Shown here piece by piece: positions 25,255 through 32,984 of a stretch of 34,707 nucleotides of DNA. How positions within the stretch are numbered: position 1 is the first letter of the stretch; every line of letters starts with the position of its first letter. The position numbers were made by a program, and so were the translations under genes. Source of the DNA: Thermoplasmata archaeon (GTDB taxonomy: Archaea > Thermoplasmatota > Thermoplasmata > Lutacidiplasmatales > UBA184); contig JASHSI010000050.1 in NCBI GenBank assembly GCA_030040915.1, forward strand, positions 1 through 34,707. The letters are read 5' to 3'. The notes beneath the pieces were generated by a model. The model was not told the DNA's origin and ran no database searches. It saw only the letters and a program-made list of their open reading frames with translations.

Positions 25255-26421
25255 CTATATAGCTTGGGGACCCGCCGGGGGGTGGGGGATGGCCCCGTTC
25301 GACGGGCCCTTGGCGACCCGGACGGGGGGCGAGAGGAGCCGGAGGGCCCGGATCGTCGCCTTCGGTCGGGGCAGTTGGTCGAGCTCGGACGGGGTGACCC
25401 ATCGAAGGTCCGGGCGCCGTCGGTCCGCTGGCCGGCGGCCGAGCGCCCGACCTTCGAACACGGCGAGCTCGACGGTGAAATGGGAGTAGGCGTGTCGGAC
25501 GGTCCCGGCTCGCCGCAGCGTGCCGAGGCGCAGCCCGGTCTCCTCGAGGACCTCTCGGCGGATCGCGGCCTCTTCGGTCTCCCCGGGCTCGATTTTCCCG
25601 CCGGGGAGCTCCCAGAGCCCGCCGAGGAGCCCCGAGTCCGGACGGCGGTGGACGAGCCACCGATCGCCACGTACGACGGCCGCGATGGCGGCCCGGACAT
25701 GCGGCTTCGCCCGCCGCGCCGGTCGCCTCGGGAGCGCTCCCGGGTCGTCGAGCTCTCGGTACGCGCGGCAGGAGGCGCGCAACGGGCAGACCGGGCAGTC
25801 CGGACGGACCGGCCGGCAGACCGTCTCGCCGAGCTCCATGAGCCCCTCGTTGAAGTCTCCCGACCGGCCACTCGGCATCGCCCGGGCGAGCAGCGAAGCG
25901 AGCGCGCGGCGGGAGGCCGCCGACCCGGCGGGGGCGTCGTCGAGGCTCCATCGGGCCGCGACCCGTAGGCCGTTCGCCTCGAGGGCGACGACCTCCTCGC
26001 CAGAGAGCCGGCTCGCGAGGGCGGCGGCGATGTAGGGCCCGACGCCGGGAAGCTCGCTCCACCCGGCGCTGGTCGTGGGCCAGGGGTTCGGCCCCCGGCG
26101 GAGGAGGAGCCGAGCCGCGGCGTGGAGGTGGCGGGCGCGGGCGTAGTAGCCCGCCCCCTCCCAAGCCTTCAGAACGTCCGGGAGCCGGGCGCGGCCGAGC
26201 GCGTCGAGCGAGGGAAAACGGGCGAGGAAGGCGGTGAAGTGGACCGCCCCCTGAGCGACCCGCGTCTGCTGGAGGATCGCCTCGGCGACCCAACGTCGGT
26301 ACGGGTCAAGGTCCGACCTCCACGGCAGCGGCCGCCGGTGGCGCTCGTACCACTGCAGCAGGGCGGCCGCCGGGAACTGGGGTCCGTCCGGTCCGGCGGC
26401 GGGCCGCCTCTCCGGGCGCAT
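25255..26421 (-). CDS. mutY: A/G-specific adenine glycosylase (MutY) with C-terminal Nudix domain
   Basis: VAEAILQQTRV, ELPGVGPYIAAAL (HhH), CRPVRPDCPVCPLRASC [4Fe-4S], Nudix box GKIEPGETEEAAIRREVLEETGL. Confidence 0.9.
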   Translation of the reverse strand: MRPERRPAAGPDGPQFPAAALLQWYERHRRPLPWRSDLDPYRRWVAEAILQQTRVAQGAVHFTAFLARFPSLDALGRARLPDVLKAWEGAGYYARARHLHAAARLLLRRGPNPWPTTSAGWSELPGVGPYIAAALASRLSGEEVVALEANGLRVAARWSLDDAPAGSAASRRALASLLARAMPSGRSGDFNEGLMELGETVCRPVRPDCPVCPLRASCRAYRELDDPGALPRRPARRAKPHVRAAIAAVVRGDRWLVHRRPDSGLLGGLWELPGGKIEPGETEEAAIRREVLEETGLRLGTLRRAGTVRHAYSHFTVELAVFEGRALGRRPADRRRPDLRWVTPSELDQLPRPKATIRALRLLSPPVRVAKGPSNGAIPHPPAGPQAI

Positions 26422-26441
26422 TCCCGTACCGATTCGAGCAA

Positions 26442-26455
26442 GGGATTAAAATCCC
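26442..26455. promoter_or_regulatory. Palindromic TATA-like core between divergent mutY and trx
   Basis: GGGATT-AA-AATCCC, located 21-34 nt upstream of the mutY ATG and 32-45 nt upstream of the trx ATG. Confidence 0.45.
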
Positions 26456-26486
26456 CCGGGAGTTGAAACGCGCGCCGGGGTCAACG

Positions 26487-26828
26487 ATGCCGACGGGTAC
26501 GGGCCTGCTCCTCGTCACGGACGACACGTTCGAGCACGAGGTGATCCGCTCGCCGCTCCCCGTGGTCGTCGACTTCTACGCCGACTGGTGCGCCCCGTGC
26601 CAGGGCGCCGAGCCGGTCCTCCTCGAGCTCTCGAGGAGCCTCGCCGGGAAGGTGAAGTTCGCCAAGATCAACGTCGACGACTCCGGCGAGACGGTCCGGT
26701 CCTACGGGATCCATTCGATCCCGACCTACGTCTTCGTCGACCACGGTCGGGAGAAGGGCCGGGAGGTCGGCGCGGTCGGTCCGACCGAGTTCCGCTCGAT
26801 CCTGAAGCGGCACTTCTCGTTCGCGTGA
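26487..26828 (+). CDS. trx: Thioredoxin
   Basis: VVDFYADWCAPCQGAEPVLLELS, CAPC active site, IHSIPTYVFVDHG. Confidence 0.9.
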   Translation: MPTGTGLLLVTDDTFEHEVIRSPLPVVVDFYADWCAPCQGAEPVLLELSRSLAGKVKFAKINVDDSGETVRSYGIHSIPTYVFVDHGREKGREVGAVGPTEFRSILKRHFSFA

Positions 26829-26859
26829 CCCGAGAGGGCCCGCCGGCGGTTCGGAGCCG

Positions 26860-28455
26860 CTAGTGGCGGAAGACCCGCCAGCCCGTAAAGTACATCGCGA
26901 TCCCGTGGCGCTCGGCCGCCTCGATCACCTCGGGGTCCCGGAGGCTCCCGCCGGGCTGGATGATCGCCTTCACCCCGGCGGCCCCCGCGACCTCGATGCC
27001 GTCCGGGAACGGGAAGAAGGCGTCCGAGGCGAGCACGGAGCCCTTCGCGCGGTCCCCCGCGACCTCGACCGCGAGCTCCACCGCCTTCACGCGGGTCGGT
27101 TGGCCCGAACCGATGCCGACCGTCTTCGACCCGTCGGCGAGGACGATGGCGTTCGAGCGGGCGTGCCGGACGACCCGCCAAGCGAAGTCGAGGGCGCACG
27201 CCTCCGGGGGGGTCGCGCGCGCCGTGGTGACCGGCCGGAAGTCCGTCGGCGCGAGCTCGCGCCGGTCGACCTCCTGGACCAGGAGGCGACCGAGGGCCGT
27301 CCGGGCCTCCCACCGGTTCGGGACCGGCGGGGTCGCTCCCACCTCGACGACCTTGAGCTTCGGGCGGTGGCCGAGCGTCGATAGCACCGCGCCCTCGAAC
27401 GAAGGCGCGGCGAGGAGGTCGACGAAGACCCCCTTGAGCGCGTCGGGGTCGGTCTCCCCGAGGGTCCGGTTCACGGCGACCACGCAGCCGTAGCGGGCGA
27501 CCGGGTCCGTGGCCACGGCCCGGGCCAGCGCCTCCGCGAGGGTGGGCCCCGACGCCACGCCGCAGGGGGTCGCGTGCTTCACCAGGACCGCCGTCGGCGT
27601 CGGGAACTCCTGGACGATCGCCCAAGCGGTGTCGAGGTCGACCAAGTTCGTGTAGGAGAGCGACTCGCCCTTGCGGAGCTCGAGCGGGACGCGCGGGATC
27701 GAGGCGGCCGAGGCGCCGGCCGGGGCGTAGACCGAGGCCGCCTGGTGGGGGTTCTCGCCGTAGCGGAGCCGCATCGGCTCGGTCGCGAAGGCGAGCCGTG
27801 GCGGGAACCCCGGGGAAACGGGCGCGCCGAGAGTCCGGGCGATCGCCGCGTCGTAATCGGTCGTCCGTTCGAACGCCCGACGGGCGAGCTCGAGGCGGAG
27901 CGCCGCGGAGAGTCCCCCGTGCTCGGCGAGCTCGGCCCGTATCTCCGGGTAGTCGACCGGATCCGAGGCGACGGCGACGAAGGCGTGGTTCTTCGCCGCG
28001 GCCCTCAGGAGGGTCACTCCCCCGATGTCGATGAACTCCTCCCGGTCGGAGGCGGTCGGATGCTCGGCGAGGTGGCGCTCGTACGGGTAGAGGTTGACCG
28101 CGACGAGGTCGATCGGCAGGAGATGACGGCGGGCGAGCTCCGCGACCCCTTCGGGGTCGCGCGGGGCAAGAATTCCCCCGAGGAGACCGGGATGCAGGGT
28201 CTTGATCCGGCCCTGGAACCAGTCCCCGATCCCGGTCAGTTCCTCGGCGTGCCGGTACGGGATCCGCTCCCGGTCGAGGTGCGACCCGGTCCCGCGGGTC
28301 GCGACGAGCTCACAACCCTTCGCCGAGAGGTCCCGGGCGAGTTCGGGGAGCCCGGCAGGGTCGGAGACGGAAAGGAGCGCCCGGCGAACCGCGGCATAGG
28401 GTTCCCGCCCGGCCCCCACGTCCCGTACCCTAACGAGGGAGGATGGGAGAGCCAT
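26860..28455 (-). CDS. purH: Bifunctional AICAR transformylase / IMP cyclohydrolase
   Basis: ALLSVSDPAGLPELARDL, RIKTLHPGLLGGILA, DIGGVTLLRAAAKNH, RYGENPHQAASVY, SDAFFPFPDGIEVAGAAGVKAIIQPGGSLRD. Confidence 0.95.
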   Translation of the reverse strand: MALPSSLVRVRDVGAGREPYAAVRRALLSVSDPAGLPELARDLSAKGCELVATRGTGSHLDRERIPYRHAEELTGIGDWFQGRIKTLHPGLLGGILAPRDPEGVAELARRHLLPIDLVAVNLYPYERHLAEHPTASDREEFIDIGGVTLLRAAAKNHAFVAVASDPVDYPEIRAELAEHGGLSAALRLELARRAFERTTDYDAAIARTLGAPVSPGFPPRLAFATEPMRLRYGENPHQAASVYAPAGASAASIPRVPLELRKGESLSYTNLVDLDTAWAIVQEFPTPTAVLVKHATPCGVASGPTLAEALARAVATDPVARYGCVVAVNRTLGETDPDALKGVFVDLLAAPSFEGAVLSTLGHRPKLKVVEVGATPPVPNRWEARTALGRLLVQEVDRRELAPTDFRPVTTARATPPEACALDFAWRVVRHARSNAIVLADGSKTVGIGSGQPTRVKAVELAVEVAGDRAKGSVLASDAFFPFPDGIEVAGAAGVKAIIQPGGSLRDPEVIEAAERHGIAMYFTGWRVFRH

Positions 28456-28500
28456 AAGGGTGTCTGGGGCGCGGCGGGACGGCCGGATGGGCCGGGGCGC

Positions 28501-28947
28501 TTACGAGGAGGTGAACGGAAGCGGGGACCCGCACGCCGGGCAGTAGGCGAACTGGCCGACCGGATACGCCGCCTGGCAGCGCGGGCACCGGACCGGGGCG
28601 CTCGACGCCGGGGGCGCCCCGAACGGCGGGCGGGAGGGAACGGGGGCCGGAGGGTTGGGTGGCGGTAGCCCCGCCGGGGGAGCGGGAGGGAATCCCGGCA
28701 GGACCGGTCCAGCGGTTGGGCCGGCGGGCGACCCCGGAGCGGCGGCCCGGGTCAAGGAGAACGCCTGGACGAGGATGCCGAGGATGAGGATGAGGAGCGA
28801 GGCCGAGCCGACGGTCTCCGCCACGTTGCAGGTCACCGTGGCGCAGGCCTTGAGGTTCGGATAGTACTGGCTCGCGATCAGGTCGGCGCCGAGCCCCAGG
28901 AGGATGAGGATGAGCCCGATCTTGAATCGCTGCTCGTTGACGGGCAC
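28501..28947 (-). CDS. Small membrane protein with C-terminal zinc ribbon
   Basis: two hydrophobic segments (GLILILLGLGADLIA; SASLLILILGILVQA), Pro-rich linker, CPRCQAAYPVGQFAYCPACGSPL; GTG start. Confidence 0.65.
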   Translation of the reverse strand: MPVNEQRFKIGLILILLGLGADLIASQYYPNLKACATVTCNVAETVGSASLLILILGILVQAFSLTRAAAPGSPAGPTAGPVLPGFPPAPPAGLPPPNPPAPVPSRPPFGAPPASSAPVRCPRCQAAYPVGQFAYCPACGSPLPFTSS

Positions 28948-29019
28948 TTCGCCGTGGACCCTCCTGGGGCTTGTATCCGTTGCGAGGGGGCGAGGACGCA
29001 GCCGATCGGCGGCCCGCGG

Positions 29020-29376
29020 CTACGTGGGTGGCCGGTCGGCCCGCTCCGAGCGGAGCCAGAGCTTCCCCTTCCGGAGCGTCCCCCAGGTCCGGCGGGTGGC
29101 GATCGTCACCGGGCCGCCCCCGGCGGGGCCGGGAACCGTCGCGTTCCAGGCGGTGCGCGCGGCGCGGGCCCAGGCGTGCCCGACCTCGACGAGCGCGCGG
29201 GAACGCTCGAGCCGGACGATCCGAGGGCGTCGGCCCGCGGGGTCGGGAAGCGCCTGCGTGAGCGTGCGCTCGAGCCAGGGCCGCGGGACGAACGGGACGC
29301 CCGCCACCTCGACGCCGAGGTAGCGGGCGCGGTAGGTCGGCTCAGCGGACGAGGTCGATGACTTCCTCGGACTCAC
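29020..29376 (-). CDS. RNase P protein component Pop5/Rnp2-like
   Basis: RARYLGVEV...RPRIVRLERSRALVEVGHAWARAARTAWNAT...ATRRTWGTLRKGKLWL pattern resembles archaeal Pop5; family assignment by eye only. Confidence 0.5.
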   Translation of the reverse strand: MSPRKSSTSSAEPTYRARYLGVEVAGVPFVPRPWLERTLTQALPDPAGRRPRIVRLERSRALVEVGHAWARAARTAWNATVPGPAGGGPVTIATRRTWGTLRKGKLWLRSERADRPPT

Positions 29377-30478
29377 CGGCGGCGTAGCCTCCCTTCTGTC
29401 CGAGAAGGCTCGTCGCGCGGACGCCGGTGATGATGAGGAGCACCTTGATGGTGTTCTCCATCTCCGGGCTGTTCTCGACCGAGCACCCCCAGATGATCCG
29501 GGCGCGCTTGGAGATCTTGCCGCCGACGAGCGCCGCGGCCTTCTCGGCCTCGGAGACGGTCATCGTCGGTCCGCCGATGACCCGGACGAGGGCCCCCGTC
29601 GCATCCTTGAGCTCCACGGAGCCCAGGAGCGGGGAGGTGAGCGCCTCGGTGACGGCCTCGGTGACGCGGTCCGTCGCGCTCTCGCTCTCGCCGAGGCCGA
29701 TGAGCGCGACCCCGCCGTCCTTCATGACGGTCATGATGTCGGCGTAGTCGAGGTTGACGAGCCCCGGCCGCGTGACGATCTCGGTGATCCCCTTGATCGC
29801 CGTCATCAGGACCGCGTCGGCGAGCTTGAACGCGGCATCGAGGGGCATCCGGGGGACGAGTTCGAGGAGCTTGTCGTTCTGGATGACGATGGTCGTGTCG
29901 CAGACCCGGCGCAGGCGCTCGAGCCCGTCGCGGGCCTGCTCCATGCGCGCCGCGCCCTCGCCGGCGAACGGGAGGGTGACGACGCCCATCGTGAGGGCGC
30001 CGGACTCCTTGGCGAGGCGACCGACGAGGTGGGCCGAACCGGTCCCGGTCCCGCCGCCCATGCCGGCCGTGACGAAGACGATGTGGGCGCCGTTGAGGAA
30101 CGCCCGGAGCTCCTCCTCGTTCTCCCGGGCCGCCTCCTCCCCGATCTCGGGGCGGGCGCCGGCGCCGAGGCCCTTCGTGGCCCGGCGGCCGATGAGGATC
30201 TTGCGCGGCGCGTGGACGGTGAGGAGGTGCTTCGCGTCGGTGTTGATGGCGCACATCTCGGCGCCCTGGATCCCTTCCTCGACGCAGCGGTTGATCGTGT
30301 TCGATCCGCCCCCGCCGCAGCCGACGATCCGGATGTTGACCTTCAGCGTCTCCGCGAGCTTCGCGAGCTCCGCGTCGTCGACGCTGGTGTACGGGGCCCC
30401 GGTCGGCTTCTTCTCGTCGGTGGTGAGGGACTGGTTCTCCTGGTGCTTCGCGATCGCTTCCTGAATGATCGACTTCAT
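29342..30478 (-). CDS. ftsZ: Cell division protein FtsZ
   Basis: RIVGCGGGGSNTINR, VTAGMGGGTGTGSAHLVGRLAKE, NLDYADIMTVMKDGG. Confidence 0.96.
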   Translation of the reverse strand: MKSIIQEAIAKHQENQSLTTDEKKPTGAPYTSVDDAELAKLAETLKVNIRIVGCGGGGSNTINRCVEEGIQGAEMCAINTDAKHLLTVHAPRKILIGRRATKGLGAGARPEIGEEAARENEEELRAFLNGAHIVFVTAGMGGGTGTGSAHLVGRLAKESGALTMGVVTLPFAGEGAARMEQARDGLERLRRVCDTTIVIQNDKLLELVPRMPLDAAFKLADAVLMTAIKGITEIVTRPGLVNLDYADIMTVMKDGGVALIGLGESESATDRVTEAVTEALTSPLLGSVELKDATGALVRVIGGPTMTVSEAEKAAALVGGKISKRARIIWGCSVENSPEMENTIKVLLIITGVRATSLLGQKGGYAAGESEEVIDLVR

Positions 30479-30549
30479 GGACCGGTTCTCTTCTCCGTTT
30501 GTCGGACGAGCGTCATACGCTCTGGCGGAGCCATTTTTGGATACGCTAT

Positions 30550-30566
30550 TTGAACGTTCCGTTCAA
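30550..30566. promoter_or_regulatory. Inverted repeat in ftsZ / surface-protein divergent intergenic region
   Basis: TTGAACG-TTC-CGTTCAA, 7-bp perfect arms. Confidence 0.45.
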
Positions 30567-30683
30567 CCCGACGCCGCCGAGCGGGCCTGGTCCCCCGGGA
30601 GAATCGCCCGGGCCCCCGTCCGGTTTTCTCCCACGTTCGCCCGCCGGGTAGCAACCGTATATCGCGCGGGCCGGTGGGAGAGC

Positions 30684-32966
30684 ATGCGCCGTCGCCACTG
30701 GGCACGACCGGCGGCCCTGGCGGTCGGCTTGGTGGCCGTACTGGTCCTCTCTCCGTGGCTTTCCGGAGATCCTTCCGGATCGGATCCCCCGGGCCGAGGG
30801 CTGACGATGGCTCCCGCCGTGATCCTGGGGGCGGATGGATCCGGGACCCGGGCCTCGACCTCCAGTCCCGCCACGACGGTCGTCGGCATTCCGGTCGGGA
30901 TCGCCCCATACCTCTCGGCGTGGGACCCCGCGAACGCGTACGTCTACGTTCCGAACAGCGGCTCGGCCACCGTCTCCGTGCTCTCTGGGTCGACCGCGGT
31001 CGCCACGGTCCCCGTCGCGGCCGGTCCGACCTACGCCGTGTCCGACGACCGGACGGGCGAAGTGTACGTGGCCGACGTCGCCGCGGACGCGGTCAGCGTG
31101 CTGGACGGAACGACGGTCGTGGCGACGGTCTCGGTCGGAAGCTCTCCGGGGGAGCCGGCGTACGACCCCGCGGACGGGGACGTGTACGTCCCGAACTCGG
31201 GTTCCGGGAACGTGAGCGTCCTTGCCGGCAGCGTCCTCGTGAAGACGCTCGCCGCGCAGAAGGGTCCGTCGTTCGCCCTGTACGATCCTTCCACCTGGGA
31301 GATCTACGTCCTGAACGCGGTCTCCGGGAGCGTCACCATCCTCAACGGGACCTCGGTGATCGGGACGGTGGGGGTCGGCAGCGGTCCGAGCGCGGCCGCG
31401 TTCGATGCGGAGGACGGTGACGTGTACGTGGCGAACACGGCGTCGAACAACCTGAGCGTCCTCCACGGGAGGTCGGTGGCGAAGACGCTCACCGTAGGCA
31501 GCGATCCGATCTGGGTCGCCTACGACAACTACAGCGAGCGCATCTTCGTGGTGAACGAGAACTCGAACACGGTCAGCGTGCTCAACGGGACGGCCGTGGT
31601 CGGGCGGATCGTCGCGGGAAGCTCTCCGAACTTCGTGGCGTACGACTCCCGGGACGGCAACCTGTACATCCCGAACCAGGGGACCGACACGGTAAGTGTC
31701 GCCAACGGTTCGGACGACGCCCTCCAGGGCACGATCGCGGTCGGGGACGTCCCCCAGACCGCCGTTGTCGATCCGGCGAGCGCCGATATCTACGTGACCG
31801 ACGCCGACTCGGACGAGGTCTCGCTCCTCGTGCTCCCGACCTACCCGGTCCGCTTCCAGGAGACCGGCCTCGCGGGGAGCATCCCCTGGAACGTCTCGAT
31901 CGCGGGCGAGCGGGTCGTCGGCTCGGGGCCGGTCCTCTCCGTTGACCTGACGAACGGCTCCTACGGCTTCGCCTTGGGCGGCCCCTCCGGTTATGCCGGG
32001 AGCCCGGCCACCGGGGCGTTCCCGGTCGACGGGGCCGGCGTCATGATATCGTTCGAGTTCACCGAGCTGTTCCCCGTGACGTTCCGTGAGAGCGGGCTTC
32101 CGTCGGGATCGAACTGGACCGTGACGATCGGGCCCTCTTCGACGACCTCCGACGAGAGTTCCATCGTGCTCCCCGAGGCGAACGGTTCGTACTCGTTCAC
32201 GACCAACGCGTCGGGGTTCCTGCCCACCCCGTCCGGTGGGACGATCGGCATCTCCGGCGCGGCCCCACCGGTCGAAACCGTCTCGTTCACCCCCATCCCA
32301 CTGACGACGTATCCCGTGGTCTTCGAGGAGCACGGCCTGCCCCTCGGGTCCACCTGGTCGGTCATGCTCGGCCTCACCGCCACGCGCGGGAACGCGACCA
32401 ACATCACCATCCCCGTCGCGAACGGCTCGTACGGGTATTCGGCCTCCGGTCCGGCGGGCTACGTGGTCTCGACCCCGTTGCCGGGGTACGCCGAGATCGT
32501 GGTGAACGGTTCCGGTCTCACCATCGTGGTCGATTTCTTCGGCAACCCGCCGGCGGTCTATCCCGTGACCTTCGTGGAGGACGGCCTGCCGGACGGGGCG
32601 AATTGGTCGGTGTCGCTCTCCGACGCGAACGGGACCGTGGGCACGGACGGGCTCTCCATCGTGTACTCGGCGCCGAACGGGACCTGGGGCTATGGGGTGA
32701 CGGAGGTCCCGGGGTTCTCGCCGAACCCGGACGCCGGCACCGTGTGGGTCCACGGCTTCGGCGTAACGGTGACGATTGACTTCACCCCGACCGCGATCCA
32801 TGCGACGAAGGCGGAGGGGATCGCCTCCATCCCGCTCGGTGTGTGGCTCGCCACGGGCGGCGCGGTGGTGGCGGTCGCGCTCCTCCTCGGGAGCGTGGCG
32901 GTCGGCCGACGTCGACCCCCGCCCCGTGCGGGGGTCGAGGCGGGACCCGTCGAGCCCGCGAGCTGA
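30684..32966 (+). CDS. Secreted, membrane-anchored surface protein: YVTN-type beta-propeller plus four GLPxGxxWxV modules, C-terminal TM
   Basis: N-terminal signal (LALAVGLVAVLVLSPWLS), about seven repeats like VYVPNSGSATVSVLSG, then YPVRFQETGL.., FPVTFRESGLPSGSNWTV.., YPVVFEEHGLPLGSTWSV.., YPVTFVEDGLPDGANWSV.., C-terminal hydrophobic helix and basic tail; TATA-like gtatat about 25 nt upstream. Confidence 0.8.
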   Translation: MRRRHWARPAALAVGLVAVLVLSPWLSGDPSGSDPPGRGLTMAPAVILGADGSGTRASTSSPATTVVGIPVGIAPYLSAWDPANAYVYVPNSGSATVSVLSGSTAVATVPVAAGPTYAVSDDRTGEVYVADVAADAVSVLDGTTVVATVSVGSSPGEPAYDPADGDVYVPNSGSGNVSVLAGSVLVKTLAAQKGPSFALYDPSTWEIYVLNAVSGSVTILNGTSVIGTVGVGSGPSAAAFDAEDGDVYVANTASNNLSVLHGRSVAKTLTVGSDPIWVAYDNYSERIFVVNENSNTVSVLNGTAVVGRIVAGSSPNFVAYDSRDGNLYIPNQGTDTVSVANGSDDALQGTIAVGDVPQTAVVDPASADIYVTDADSDEVSLLVLPTYPVRFQETGLAGSIPWNVSIAGERVVGSGPVLSVDLTNGSYGFALGGPSGYAGSPATGAFPVDGAGVMISFEFTELFPVTFRESGLPSGSNWTVTIGPSSTTSDESSIVLPEANGSYSFTTNASGFLPTPSGGTIGISGAAPPVETVSFTPIPLTTYPVVFEEHGLPLGSTWSVMLGLTATRGNATNITIPVANGSYGYSASGPAGYVVSTPLPGYAEIVVNGSGLTIVVDFFGNPPAVYPVTFVEDGLPDGANWSVSLSDANGTVGTDGLSIVYSAPNGTWGYGVTEVPGFSPNPDAGTVWVHGFGVTVTIDFTPTAIHATKAEGIASIPLGVWLATGGAVVAVALLLGSVAVGRRRPPPRAGVEAGPVEPAS

Positions 32967-32984
32967 GCCGCTCGCCGAGGGCGG

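Noticed and set aside
30546-32801. 751-aa minus-strand ORF
   Set aside because: Antisense shadow of the beta-propeller surface protein; periodicity merely mirrors the repeats on the other strand
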